Shown here in pieces: positions 33,368 through 42,465 of a stretch of DNA of 53,625 bases. The stretch is from contig DXMG01000004.1 in the NCBI GenBank assembly GCA_019414325.1, positions 34,721-88,345 of the forward strand, given 5' to 3'. The stretch's first letter is position 1, and each line of letters begins with the position of its first letter. The position numbers and the translations under genes are program-made. Origin of the DNA: Collinsella sp. (GTDB lineage Bacteria; Actinomycetota; Coriobacteriia; Coriobacteriales; Coriobacteriaceae). Under the pieces are notes generated by a model. That model had not been told where the DNA came from, made no database searches, and saw nothing but the letters and a program-made list of their open reading frames with translations.

Positions 33368-33404
33368 AAGGCCCCGAGCAGTTCAATAAGCTGCTCGGGG
33401 CCTT
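33368..33404 (-). terminator. terminator of the penicillin-binding protein gene
   Basis: A perfect 14-bp stem (33368-33381 with 33391-33404, GC rich) with a 9-nt loop is followed on the minus strand by TTTTAGTTT. It ends the minus-strand gene and may also serve the plus strand. Confidence 0.85.
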
Positions 33405-33426
33405 GTTGGCTTTAGTCGCGTACTTC

Positions 33427-35649
33427 TTAGCCGACCGTATCGTCAGGCGTGGGCGAGGGGTCGGGAGTGGGCGTAGGCGTAGGCGTAGGCGTGCCGCCAT
33501 CGCCGCCGGTCGAGCCACCAGTGGAGCTGCCCGTCGAGCCACCAGTGGAGCTGCCCGTCGAGCCACCGGTCGTACCGGTGCCGCCGGTGGTGTCGCCGCC
33601 CGTGGTCTCGGTGGTCGTGGTCGTCGTGGTAGTTGTTGTGGTGGTTTCCTCTTCCTCTTCGTCCTCGTCCTCGTCGTCGTTCTCCGACTTCTTGGTGTTG
33701 TTGGTGCCGTAGAACTTCCAGACGCTGTTGTTCTTGTAGGTGGGCGCCGTTCCGGTCGCAAACTCCTCGCGCTCGGTACCGGTCAGAACGGTGTTCATAA
33801 ACCGCTTAAAGACAGGCAGGTTGGTGCTGTCGCCCAGCAGGTCCGTGCCGTACTTTTGGATGGGGATCTCGCCCGCGGAATAGCCGGTCCACAGGGCGCA
33901 CGCCAGCTGCGGGGTATAGCCGCAGAACCAAAGGTTGGTGGTGTTGTCGGTGGTGCCCGTCTTGCCGGCATAGGGCTGGTTGACACTCAGGGCGCCGGCA
34001 GCACCCGTACCGCTGCCCTTCATGACGCCGGACAGAACATCGGTGACCGCGGCGGCCTCGCCCTCGGTAAGCACCTGTGAGGGATTGTCGGTGTGCTGGT
34101 ACAGCACCGAACCGGTACGAGAATCAATCTCGGTGATGGCGATCGGCTGGCGATAGTAGCCGCCGTTGGCAAACGTCGCGTAGGCGGCGGCCATCTCGAG
34201 TGGCGAGATCGAGCCGGTGCCGAGCGTCATGACGGGAACGTCCTCGATGTTGTCCTTGGCGGGGTCGATGCCGAGCTTTTTGACGAGCGAGATGATCTTG
34301 CTGTTGCCGACGGCTTCCGCCACCTGGATGTAGCCGGTGTTGGAGGAGTATGCCGTCGCCTGCTTAAGCGTGATGTTGCCGTAGCTCTGGTTGGCGTAAT
34401 TTTGGACCTCGGTCGTGGTGCCCTTGGCCTTGAGCGGCGAGTTGCAGTTGAGGGTGACGTTGGGGTTCATGCCGTTTTGGATGGCAGTTGCCAGCGTAAA
34501 GGCCTTAAAGGTGGAGCCGACGGGACGCTTGGCCGTGGCATGGTTTACGTGGTTCTCGTCGGCGTTGTAGTCGTAGCCGCCCACCATGCACTTGATGTAG
34601 CCGGTCTTGGGGTCGACGACGACCATGCCCATGTCCAGGCCGTCAAGCGAGAGCGTGTCGAGCTGCTCGCGGACGGCATTCTCTGCCACCTGCTGCATCG
34701 TGGGGTCGATGGTGGTCTTGACGGTCAGGCCGCCCTTAAAGAGCACGTCGGTCGAGAACTCCTGCTCCAGCAGCTGCTTGACGTAGGAGACAAAGTAGGG
34801 CTGCGAGTATACGTCGACGCCGCTGCCCGAGATTTCGGTCACATTGAGGGTGATGGGCTCGGCCTGTGCGGCATCGTGCTCCTCCTGGGTGATGTGGCCC
34901 AGGCGCAGCATGTTGTCGAGAACCTTGTTGCGGCGAGACAGTGCCAGATCGGGATTGACCGTGGGGTCGTACTGCGAAGGCGAGTTGGGAAGGCCGATGA
35001 GTAGCGCGGCCTCGCTCAGGGTGAGGTCGGCGGCGCTCTTGGACAGATAGGTCTCGGCTGCGGCCTCGATGCCGTAGGCGCCGTGGCCGTAATAGATGGT
35101 GTTGAGGTACATCATGAGGATCTCGTCTTTGGAGTACATGTCCTCCATCTTGATGGCGATGTAGGCCTCGCGCACCTTACGCTCAATGGTCGAGTCGAAT
35201 TGCTCCTCCTGCAGGATGGTGTTGCGCACAAGCTGCTGGGTGATCGTCGAGGCGCCTTCGTGCCCGCCGCCGAGGGTTGCCACCGCAGCACGCGCGATAC
35301 CCCACAGGTCGATACCGCCGTGCTCGTAGAAGCGCTCGTCCTCGACGTCAACGGTGCCCTGCAGCACGTAGGGGGAGACCTCGTCCTTGGTGATGGACTT
35401 GCGGTTTTGCGTGTAGAAGCTCGCGATCTTGTTGCCGTTACAGTCGACGATCTCGGTGGGCTCGCTCACCAGATACGCGTTGGCGTCGGTGTAGTCGGGC
35501 AGATCGGACAGCCAGCGGTTGACGTTGCCGACCATGCCGATGCCAAACGCCATGCCCGCAATCAGCAGAAAGCCCAAAAACGAGAGCAGGATTATGGGCA
35601 GGGCGTGCGTCTTTGAACGGCTGTGTCCCTGTCGTTGGCGAGGACCCAT
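33427..35649 (-). CDS. class A penicillin-binding protein (transglycosylase/transpeptidase)
   Basis: The 740-residue bifunctional peptidoglycan synthase has a membrane anchor (about 16-40) and then a GT51 glycosyltransferase domain with EDERFYEHGG (103-112). The transpeptidase has Ser-x-x-Lys in GSTFK (about 378), SSN (about 434) and KTGT (about 562). From about 630 on it ends in a low-complexity tail with acidic residues, a run of Thr, Gly/Ser/Thr repeats and TPTPTPTP. Such tails extend through or along the wall. The start at 35649 has TGGAGG upstream; a longer frame to 35772 is not used. It is monocistronic and divergent from the U32 gene. Confidence 0.93.
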   Translation of the reverse strand: MGPRQRQGHSRSKTHALPIILLSFLGFLLIAGMAFGIGMVGNVNRWLSDLPDYTDANAYLVSEPTEIVDCNGNKIASFYTQNRKSITKDEVSPYVLQGTVDVEDERFYEHGGIDLWGIARAAVATLGGGHEGASTITQQLVRNTILQEEQFDSTIERKVREAYIAIKMEDMYSKDEILMMYLNTIYYGHGAYGIEAAAETYLSKSAADLTLSEAALLIGLPNSPSQYDPTVNPDLALSRRNKVLDNMLRLGHITQEEHDAAQAEPITLNVTEISGSGVDVYSQPYFVSYVKQLLEQEFSTDVLFKGGLTVKTTIDPTMQQVAENAVREQLDTLSLDGLDMGMVVVDPKTGYIKCMVGGYDYNADENHVNHATAKRPVGSTFKAFTLATAIQNGMNPNVTLNCNSPLKAKGTTTEVQNYANQSYGNITLKQATAYSSNTGYIQVAEAVGNSKIISLVKKLGIDPAKDNIEDVPVMTLGTGSISPLEMAAAYATFANGGYYRQPIAITEIDSRTGSVLYQHTDNPSQVLTEGEAAAVTDVLSGVMKGSGTGAAGALSVNQPYAGKTGTTDNTTNLWFCGYTPQLACALWTGYSAGEIPIQKYGTDLLGDSTNLPVFKRFMNTVLTGTEREEFATGTAPTYKNNSVWKFYGTNNTKKSENDDEDEDEEEEETTTTTTTTTTTTETTGGDTTGGTGTTGGSTGSSTGGSTGSSTGGSTGGDGGTPTPTPTPTPDPSPTPDDTVG
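33510..33580. repeat. 24-bp tandem repeats in the penicillin-binding protein tail
   Basis: The sequence CGAGCCACCAGTGGAGCTGC recurs with a 24-bp period, encoding Ser/Gly/Thr repeats (GGSTGSS). Slippage at such repeats would change tail length in-frame, so tail length may vary between strains. Confidence 0.55.
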
Positions 35650-35811
35650 ATATTGACCTCCAGGTATGTCGTGCCGGACGGCGGATGTGCCGTCGGGGCA
35701 GGATGGACATAAGTTATTACACGATAAACCAAACGGGGCGCGCGAGGCCTCGTGTATGCTGGAAGACGGCATTTTTCAGAGTGAATGCATACCTTGGTAA
35801 GGAGTTTGTCG

Positions 35812-37770
35812 ATGGCGATTCGGACGATGGGGCCGAGCGGACAATACGAGACTGGATTGGATGCTGCCGGTGCGGCGCTACCCGAGCTGCTGGCGCCGGC
35901 GGGCGGGCTCGACCAGATGCTTGCGGCCATCGCCGCGGGTGCCGATGCCATCTATGCGGGGTTGGGCGGCTTTAACGCCCGTGTGAGCGCCCATGGCTTT
36001 ACGGATGACGAGTTTGCGCGCGGCTGCGCCGTGGCGCATGCCCATGGCGTGCGTGTGTACGTGACGCTCAACGTGTTCGTGTTTGACGATGAGTTGTCCG
36101 ACGCGGTGGCGTTGGGAGCTCATGCGCTGGGGCTGGGCGCCGATGCTCTGATTGTCGCCGATGCCGGGTTGGTCTGCGCGCTGCGCGCGGCGATTCCCGG
36201 GGTCGAGATTCACCTGTCCACGCAGGCGGGCGCTCATAGCGAGGGTGCCGTGCGGCTTGCCGCCGATGAGCTGGGGGTCGAGCGCGTGACGACGGCACGC
36301 GAGCTGACGGTCGACGAGATTGCGGCGCTATGTGCCACGGGCGTGCCCATCGAGGTATTCTGCCACGGTGCGATTTGCATCGGCTATTCGGGGGCGTGCG
36401 AGTTCTCGGCCCTGCGGCGTGGGCGCTCGGCGATGCGCGGCGACTGCACGCAGCCGTGCCGTCTGGCGTACGACCTGGTGGACGAGGCGGGGCAGAGCGT
36501 TGTCGCCGTCGAGGGAGATCGCCTGCTGTGTCCGCGCGACTATCTGGGTATTGCGCATCTGCCCGAGCTTGTAGATGCCGGCGTGGCGTCGCTCAAGATC
36601 GAGGGGCGCATGAAGAACCCCGATTACGTATTCAACGTGGTGCGGGTGTGGCGCCGGGCACTCGATATGCTGTGCGACGGCGCGTGGGACCCCGGTGCCG
36701 TGGAAGAGCTTGAGCGCGAGCTGGGAAGGTCGTTTAACCGTGGGTTTACCGATGCGTACCTGCGAGGGCGTTCGGGTGCCGAGCTGATGAGCTTTGAGCG
36801 CGCAATTAACCAGGGCGTGCGCGTGGGGCGCTTGGTCGCTGCGGGCCACGAAGAGGTGACCGTTGAGCTCGATGCCGCCGTGGCGGCGGGTGACACGCTC
36901 GAGATTCGGTTCTATCCGGGTGCCGACGCGCGTCCCGATGTGCCCAAGCGCTGGCCGCAGGTGCCCTGTCCGGTGGATGCCGCAGCGGGGGAGCGCGTCG
37001 TCGTGCATTGCAAGCGTAAAGTGGACGCGGGCTGCGAGGTATACCTGATTCGCAGCGCCGGCGTGTTGGGGCAAACGGCGGCGGTGTTGGAGTGCATGCG
37101 GGCCGAGGCGGATGCGATTGCGCCCGTTGCGCGTGCCGTTGAGGTGCTGCCCTTTGAGGACGTTGCGGTGGATGGCGGTGCGTCGACGGAGTTGGTGGAG
37201 TGCGTGGTTCCCGCTCGCATGGTTTTTGCTTGGCGGCTGATGGATGCCGACCCGCGCGGAGAACTCGATTTGTCCGACGCCGTTGTGGTGCTTGACGAAG
37301 TGTGCCGCACGGGTGGCGCTGACCGGACCCGCTCACTGATACAGCGTGCCGGGCGCGTCGTCTGCCGCAACCTGGGACAGGTGGTGATCGCTCGCGAGCT
37401 GGGCGTGACGTTTGACGTGGCGGCGCCGGTGTTCTGCGCGAATCGGGCCACGCTTACCTGGCTGCGCGGACTCGGTGCGGGGCGGGTGTACTTGCCGGCC
37501 GAGCTTGTCACCGACGACGCGGAGCGTGTTGCCGAGCTTGCCGCTTGTCCTGGTGTCTTGGGGCCCGTCGACGCCGATTGCCCCGAGCTCATGGTGTGCG
37601 AGCACTGCCTGCTGACCGCCGAGGGCGTCTGCGCTACGGATGCGACGGGGCGGGTCCATTGTCGTGACTGCTCGCGCCGTCAGCAGGCGCGCTTTTTGGT
37701 CGAACGTGACGGCACAAGTCTGCTGGTCGCCGTTGACGCGTGCGGCAGGACGAGGATTTTCCTGTCGTAG
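35812..37770 (+). CDS. peptidase U32 family protein
   Basis: The 652-residue protein starts with the U32 domain (ELLAPAGGLDQMLAAIAAGADAIYAGL, then HLSTQAG, VFCHGAICIGYSGACEFS, SLKIEGRMKNPDYV). Cys-containing ACEFSAL and DCTQPCRLAYDL strings are family hallmarks. Characterised relatives are collagenase-like proteases or RNA hydroxylation factors (RlhA, TrhP); the member function here is open. The C-terminal third (about 330-650) has a beta-barrel-like part and a zinc-ribbon-like CEHCLLTAEGVC. ATG 35812 lies behind AAGGAG. It is divergent from the penicillin-binding protein gene. Confidence 0.85.
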   Translation: MAIRTMGPSGQYETGLDAAGAALPELLAPAGGLDQMLAAIAAGADAIYAGLGGFNARVSAHGFTDDEFARGCAVAHAHGVRVYVTLNVFVFDDELSDAVALGAHALGLGADALIVADAGLVCALRAAIPGVEIHLSTQAGAHSEGAVRLAADELGVERVTTARELTVDEIAALCATGVPIEVFCHGAICIGYSGACEFSALRRGRSAMRGDCTQPCRLAYDLVDEAGQSVVAVEGDRLLCPRDYLGIAHLPELVDAGVASLKIEGRMKNPDYVFNVVRVWRRALDMLCDGAWDPGAVEELERELGRSFNRGFTDAYLRGRSGAELMSFERAINQGVRVGRLVAAGHEEVTVELDAAVAAGDTLEIRFYPGADARPDVPKRWPQVPCPVDAAAGERVVVHCKRKVDAGCEVYLIRSAGVLGQTAAVLECMRAEADAIAPVARAVEVLPFEDVAVDGGASTELVECVVPARMVFAWRLMDADPRGELDLSDAVVVLDEVCRTGGADRTRSLIQRAGRVVCRNLGQVVIARELGVTFDVAAPVFCANRATLTWLRGLGAGRVYLPAELVTDDAERVAELAACPGVLGPVDADCPELMVCEHCLLTAEGVCATDATGRVHCRDCSRRQQARFLVERDGTSLLVAVDACGRTRIFLS

Positions 37771-37866
37771 GTGCCGCGTCGCGTCAGTTTGTTATCATGT
37801 GAGAGTTTATGGACTTCCAGCACCGCCGTTTTCGGCGAGGGTGCTATAGCAAAAGGAGGATACCCA

Positions 37867-39078
37867 ATGCTGTCTGTTGACGAGCAAATGCGTATCATCA
37901 CCTCGGGCGCAGCGCAGATCGTCCCCGAGGCCGACCTTCGCAAGAAGCTTGAGAAGGGCGAACCCCTCAACATCAAGCTCGGCGTCGATCCCACCAGCCC
38001 CGACCTGCACCTGGGCCACGCCGTGCCCCTGCGCAAGATGCGTCAGTTCCAGGACCTGGGCCACAACGTCACCCTCATCATCGGCAACGGTACCGCGTTG
38101 ATTGGCGACCCTTCGGGCAAGAACTCCACCCGCCCGCAGCTTTCGCAGGAGCAGATCGAGGCCAACGCCGAGACCTACGTGAGCCAGGCCATGAAGATCC
38201 TGGATCCCGAGAAGACCACCATCGTGCACAACGGCGATTGGATCCTTTCGATGGACCTTGCCGGCCTGCTGCAGGTGTGCTCCAAGTTCACCGTCGCCCG
38301 CATCCTCGAGCGCGACGACTTTACCAAGCGCTACCAGTCCCAGACGCCGATCGCCCTGCACGAGTTCCTGTACCCCGTGATGCAGGCATTCGACTCCGTG
38401 CAGATCAAGGCCGACGTGGAGATGGGCGGCACCGATCAGCTCTTCAACCTGCTCGCCGGCCGCGAGCTTATGGAGAAGATGGGCATGGAGCCGCAGATCG
38501 CGCTCACCATGCCGCTGCTCGAGGGTACCGACGGCGTGCGCAAGATGTCCAAGTCCTATGGCAACTACATCGGTCTGACCGACGCTCCCAAGGATATGTT
38601 CGGCAAGACCATGTCTATCCCCGACGAGATGATTGGCAAGTACTATCGTCTGGCCAGTTCGCTCACCCCGGCCGAGGTCGACAAGATCGACGCCGCCCTG
38701 GCCGACGGTTTCGCCGATCCCTATGAGCTCAAGCGCGCACTGGGCCGCGACCTGTGCGACACCTATCACGGCGCCGGTGCCGGTGACGAGGCTCAGGCCG
38801 AGTTCGACCGCGTGTTCAAGGAGGGCCAGCTCGCTGACTTCCCCGAGAAGCACGTTGAGCTGACTGTTAACGACGAGGGCCAGATCTACCTCGCCGGCTT
38901 GCTTAAGGATCTGGGTCTTTCGGCGAGCGCCGGCCAGGCCCGTCGCGACATCGACGGCGGCGGCGTCAAGATCAACGGCAAGGCCGTGGCTCCCAAGAGC
39001 TACAACATCGACCCCAGCGCCCTCAAGCTGGGCGACACCCTCTCCGTTGGCAAGCGCAAGGGCTTCAAGTTGGTTTAG
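37867..39078 (+). CDS. tyrS: tyrosyl-tRNA synthetase
   Basis: The 403-residue class I synthetase has the HIGH motif as HLGHAV and the KMSKS motif as KMSKSYGN, with a C-terminal S4 RNA-binding domain (SAGQARRDIDGGGVKINGKA). It charges tRNA-Tyr. ATG 37867 follows AAAAGGAGG; the open frame upstream is not coding. The short leader has a hairpin (AGCACC / GGTGCT at 37818-37844) but lacks T-box features. Confidence 0.95.
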   Translation: MLSVDEQMRIITSGAAQIVPEADLRKKLEKGEPLNIKLGVDPTSPDLHLGHAVPLRKMRQFQDLGHNVTLIIGNGTALIGDPSGKNSTRPQLSQEQIEANAETYVSQAMKILDPEKTTIVHNGDWILSMDLAGLLQVCSKFTVARILERDDFTKRYQSQTPIALHEFLYPVMQAFDSVQIKADVEMGGTDQLFNLLAGRELMEKMGMEPQIALTMPLLEGTDGVRKMSKSYGNYIGLTDAPKDMFGKTMSIPDEMIGKYYRLASSLTPAEVDKIDAALADGFADPYELKRALGRDLCDTYHGAGAGDEAQAEFDRVFKEGQLADFPEKHVELTVNDEGQIYLAGLLKDLGLSASAGQARRDIDGGGVKINGKAVAPKSYNIDPSALKLGDTLSVGKRKGFKLV

Positions 39079-39080
39079 TT

Positions 39081-39187
39081 CCGCCGTTCTACCGAACGGC
39101 GGACCGGCCGACGCTGCGCGGGCCGCATTTGGACAATCTGACGTTCAACTTCAAGGGCGCGACCAGAAGGTCAGCGCCCTTTCGTTT
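39081..39187 (+). terminator. two hairpins after tyrS
   Basis: First is a 9-bp stem with tetraloop, CCGCCGTTC / GAACGGCGG (39081-39102), without T run. Second is AAGGGCGC-GACC / GGTC-A-GCGCCCTT (39153-39181) followed by TCGTTT. The second is the likelier terminator. Confidence 0.6.
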
Positions 39188-39259
39188 CACGTCACCTTGT
39201 CTCAAATGCGGCTCGCTCGCTGTCATTGCCAAAACATCGGCGTCGCCTTGGTCGCAAGT

Positions 39260-39305
39260 AGTCATTGGGGACGTTCTTAAATGACTAGTCGGAAGGGACA
39301 CTCTT
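39260..39305. repeat. 46-bp repeat upstream of adenine deaminase
   Basis: The block from AGTCATTGGGGACGTTCTTA to GGGACACTCTT recurs at 41343-41388 with about six mismatches. It contains the palindrome GACTAGTC and the small inverted repeat AGTCATT / AATGACT. The two copies bracket the adenine deaminase gene. Confidence 0.7.
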
Positions 39306-39364
39306 GGACCTGGCACTTGGGGACGTTCCTTTTGTGCCGGCACTTTGGGACACTCTCCTTGTCA

Positions 39365-39397
39365 TTGGCGCAAAGCAACTTGTCCCCATTGCGCCAA
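39365..39397. repeat. palindrome in the leader region of adenine deaminase
   Basis: TTGGCGCAA / TTGCGCCAA, a perfect 9-bp stem, encloses 15 bases (including TTGTCCCCA). This belongs to the same repeat-rich 39079-39523 gap, in which I see no gene. Confidence 0.5.
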
Positions 39398-39523
39398 GCG
39401 GCGTGTGCCGTTAAGCGGAGGGGCGTATTGCTGACCTATCGTTTGGGCATACAATTGCTATTGGCTTGCTGCGGTGAAGGCTCGTCCGCTCCGCAGCTTT
39501 TTTCTACGGTTAAAGGAGTATGT

Positions 39524-41344
39524 ATGTCCGTTGAGGTCATGAGGTCTGTGATCGATGCTGCCGAGGGGCGCGTGCCCGTCGACACGCTGTTTACCAATGC
39601 GCAGATCGTCGACGTGTATGGCCAGCGTGTGGCGCCCGGTAGCGTTGCCGTCAAGGACGGTGTGATCGTCGGCGTGCTCTACGATGGTCGCGACGATGCT
39701 GCTGGCACCTACGAGGCAACTGAGGTCATCGACTGCCAGGGTCGCTATCTCGCTCCCGGTTTTATTGACGGGCATCTGCATATCGAGTCTTCGAACATCC
39801 GCCCCGCCGAGTATGCTCGCATGGCCGCGACGCGCGGTACTACCACCGCCATTGCCGACAGCCACGAGATTGCCAATGTTGCCGGTCTTGACGGCTTGCG
39901 CTTTATGATCGAGGACGGCCGCCGCGCACCCATCTCCATCAAGTACATGATGCCTTCGTGCGTGCCCGCGCTGCCCGACGAGCAGGCCGGTGCCGTTATT
40001 TCGGCTGCCGATATGCAGGCGTTTTTTGCCGAGCATCCAGGCGATGTCTTTGGTCTGGGCGAAATGATGAACCTGCCGGGCGTCTTTATGGCCGACCCCG
40101 AGACCTGTGCTCGCATCGATGCTGCCAACCAGACGCCGTCCAAGCAGGTCGACGGCCATGCGCCGCTCGTTGCCGGTAAGGACCTCAACGCCTATGCCGC
40201 AGCGGGCATTATCGCCGACCACGAGTCGACGATTCCCGAGGAGGCGCTCGACAAGCTATCCCGCGGCATGTATGTGATGCTGCGTGAGGGCACGTGCAGC
40301 CACGACCTGGCCAATTTGTCCCCGATGCTGCTGGAGAATCCCGCGCGCGCCCGCCGCTGCTGTTTTGCGACTGACGACCGTGCTCCCTCCGATGCGCTTT
40401 CGACCGGTATGATCGACAACGCCTGCCGCGTGGCTATCGAGGCCGGTATTGACCCCGTGGTTGCCATCTCTATGGCGTCCCTTTCTACGGCCGAGGCGTT
40501 TGGTCTGGACCACGGTTGTCGCGACCCGCACGAGCCCCGCGGCGCAATCGCCCCGGGCAAGCGCGCTGACCTGCTGTTGCTCGATGACCTGACGTTTGCT
40601 GAGGCTCCGCATCGCGTATATGCCGCCGGTGCCCTGGTGGCGCAGGACGGCACCTTTGTGGGCGAGATTGCACCCGAGACGGCCGAGGTCGCAGCCCTTG
40701 CCGATGAGCTGCGCGCTTCCGTTAAGCTGCCGAAGCTTTCGCTCGACGTGTTTGACTATGCCTTTAAGCCGGGCGAGGCCGTTATCGATGTCATCCCGGG
40801 TATGGCTATCACGGGTATGGCCCGCCCCGAGAGCGCCGAGGACTTGCGCCGCATTATGCTGATCGAGCGCCATGGCCGTGGCGTGTCGCTGCAGGCCGAG
40901 GGCGCCGATGGCGACGGCCCCGCTGGCCTGGGCCTGGTCGGCAAGCATATCGGTCGCGGCTGGGTGCGCGGTTTCACCATCACCGGTGGTGCCATTGCCT
41001 CCACGATCGGCCACGACTCGCACAACGTGTGCGTGGTGGGCGATAACGCTGCCGATATGATGGCTGCCGTTGAGGCCGTGGGCCAGGGTGGTCACGTGCT
41101 GGTGCGTAACGGCGAGGTCGTGGCGCGCATTCCGCTGGCGCTCGGTGGCCTGATGAGCGAAGGCACGGCCGAGGACGTTGCCGCGCAGCACGACGACTTT
41201 ATGGTCAAGGCGCGCGCCATGGGTATTGAGCCGCCGCTCGACCCCATCATGGGCATCATCTTCCTGCCCCTGCCGGTCATCCCGACGCTCCGCATCCGCC
41301 CCGAGGGCATGTTCGACGTCACAACCTTCACCTACGCCGACTAG
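39524..41344 (+). CDS. ade: adenine deaminase
   Basis: The 606-residue metal-dependent amidohydrolase converts adenine to hypoxanthine and ammonia. Family motifs: GFIDGHLHIESS (metal His pair), RGTTTAIADSHEIANVAG, VDGHAPLVAG, IADHEST, CFATDDRAPSD, and a C-terminal part with GGAIASTIGHDSHN. ATG 39524 follows AAAGGAG; the open frame to 39281 runs through a repeat and is not coding. It could feed hypoxanthine to the purine route whose genes lie at 9.9-20.5 kb. It stands alone, with a repeat copy on each side. Confidence 0.93.
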   Translation: MSVEVMRSVIDAAEGRVPVDTLFTNAQIVDVYGQRVAPGSVAVKDGVIVGVLYDGRDDAAGTYEATEVIDCQGRYLAPGFIDGHLHIESSNIRPAEYARMAATRGTTTAIADSHEIANVAGLDGLRFMIEDGRRAPISIKYMMPSCVPALPDEQAGAVISAADMQAFFAEHPGDVFGLGEMMNLPGVFMADPETCARIDAANQTPSKQVDGHAPLVAGKDLNAYAAAGIIADHESTIPEEALDKLSRGMYVMLREGTCSHDLANLSPMLLENPARARRCCFATDDRAPSDALSTGMIDNACRVAIEAGIDPVVAISMASLSTAEAFGLDHGCRDPHEPRGAIAPGKRADLLLLDDLTFAEAPHRVYAAGALVAQDGTFVGEIAPETAEVAALADELRASVKLPKLSLDVFDYAFKPGEAVIDVIPGMAITGMARPESAEDLRRIMLIERHGRGVSLQAEGADGDGPAGLGLVGKHIGRGWVRGFTITGGAIASTIGHDSHNVCVVGDNAADMMAAVEAVGQGGHVLVRNGEVVARIPLALGGLMSEGTAEDVAAQHDDFMVKARAMGIEPPLDPIMGIIFLPLPVIPTLRIRPEGMFDVTTFTYAD

Positions 41345-41388
41345 TCATCGGGGACGTTCTTAAACGACTAGTCGTTGGGGATACTCTT
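41343..41388. repeat. 46-bp repeat overlapping the adenine deaminase stop
   Basis: Second copy of the 39260-39305 block; it begins within the TAG stop codon of the deaminase. Same orientation as the first copy, 2,083 bases apart. Confidence 0.7.
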
Positions 41389-41483
41389 TGGCGGGCCGCC
41401 TGACGTCGCGACCGTGGGGCCTCTGGCATATGTGAGCTATTTGCCAGGTCCTTGTAACGTTTACGCCCGCGGAGTCTTATTTG

Positions 41484-41549
41484 AGCTCCCTTTGGGTACG
41501 TTGGAATCGGATACACGTTCGATTCCAACAAGTCCGAAGGGAGCTTTTC
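41484..41549 (+). promoter_or_regulatory. long hairpin covering the ribosome-binding site of a HAD gene
   Basis: AGCTCCCTT (41484-41492) pairs with AAGGGAGCT (41537-41545), and inside it GTTGGAATCG pairs with CGATTCCAAC (from 41500, and 41519-41528). The right outer arm contains the AAGGGAG ribosome-binding sequence of the gene at 41551, so the stem would hide it. The run TTTTCT after it also looks terminator-like. Confidence 0.6.
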
Positions 41550-41550
41550 T

Positions 41551-42345
41551 ATGTTTAAACTGATTGCATCCGATATGGACGGCACACTGCTTGACGAAAA
41601 CGGCCAGGTACCTCCCGAGACCTACGAACTGATTCTGGCGCTACACGAGCGTGGCGTGCATTTCGCCGCATCGTCAGGTCGTCGCTACGATCGCCTGTGC
41701 GAGTTCTTTGCGCCCGTTCGCGACAAGATGGACTTTGTCGCCGCTAACGGCGCCCAGGTCTACGCCGACGGTAAGATGGTAGACCGTGAGGTGTATTCCC
41801 ACCTGGCGATTCGAAGGCTCGCCCAAGCCGTCAGGACGTTTCCCAATCTGCATCTTGCGCTCTTTGACCGAACCAAGTCCTTCCTGCTCGATGACGAGTG
41901 CAAGTTCGTGCGTGAGGTCGATAAGGACCTTCCCAATGCCGAGCGCATTTGGGAGCTGCCCGATCCCAGCGTAAATATCATCAAAGCGAGTATCTTTTGC
42001 GACGACAGTGCGGTTATGGACAGTGCGTACGTGCTACAGCGCGAACTTGGTCAGCTCTTTACCTTTGCGCCTTCGGGCAACGCGTGGATCGATGCCATGC
42101 AGCCCGGTGTGTCGAAGGCCTCGGGCATCGCACAGCTCATGGAGCACTATGGCGTCGAACGCGACGAGGTCATGGCGTTTGGCGACTCGATGAACGACTA
42201 CGAGATCATTCGCTTTGTCGGCACGGGCTGCGCGATGGAAAACGCGCGCCCCGCGCTCAAGGCAGTCGCCGATCGCGTGGTGGGGTGCAACCGCGACCAC
42301 GCCGTCCAGCAGGAGCTCCGTCGCGTGCTGGAGAGTCTCGCCTAA
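41551..42345 (+). CDS. HAD superfamily Cof-type phosphatase
   Basis: The 264-residue enzyme has the HAD motif I DMDGTLLDENG (nucleophile Asp), Ser/Thr of motif II (ASSGRR), the motif III Lys region (GVSKASGIAQL) and GDSMNDYEII for motif IV. Cof-type members hydrolyse sugar phosphates, phosphoserine-like compounds or FMN-like molecules; substrate is unpredictable. ATG 41551 is preceded by GAAGGGAG embedded in a long hairpin. A second HAD gene follows on the other strand. Confidence 0.88.
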   Translation: MFKLIASDMDGTLLDENGQVPPETYELILALHERGVHFAASSGRRYDRLCEFFAPVRDKMDFVAANGAQVYADGKMVDREVYSHLAIRRLAQAVRTFPNLHLALFDRTKSFLLDDECKFVREVDKDLPNAERIWELPDPSVNIIKASIFCDDSAVMDSAYVLQRELGQLFTFAPSGNAWIDAMQPGVSKASGIAQLMEHYGVERDEVMAFGDSMNDYEIIRFVGTGCAMENARPALKAVADRVVGCNRDHAVQQELRRVLESLA

Positions 42346-42409
42346 TTCGGCAGATGGGGACAATCCTTGCAGCGCCCCGCGAAGAGTGCCCCCAACGACT
42401 ACTGTGACC

Positions 42410-42447
42410 AGGGTAGCTAAAAAGCCCCGTCCCAAATTAGCTACCCT
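42410..42447. repeat. palindromic repeat between the two HAD genes
   Basis: AGGGTAGCTA / TAGCTACCCT, a perfect 10-bp stem, encloses AAAAGCCCCGTCCCAAAT. This is the shorter relative of the nested palindrome at 16298-16370 (shared CCCCGTCCCAAAT and TAGCTACCC). Confidence 0.6.
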
Positions 42448-42465
42448 GCCGGGTTGCTGCTGCTG

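Noticed and set aside
37790..37866. T-box leader before tyrS
   Set aside because: Leader is too short, has no AGGGTGGnACCGCG-type element and no terminator; only a small hairpin.
41343..41388. attachment site of an integrated element
   Set aside because: The paired repeat flanks only ade. No integrase, tRNA gene or phage gene is present between copies, so I list it only as a repeat.
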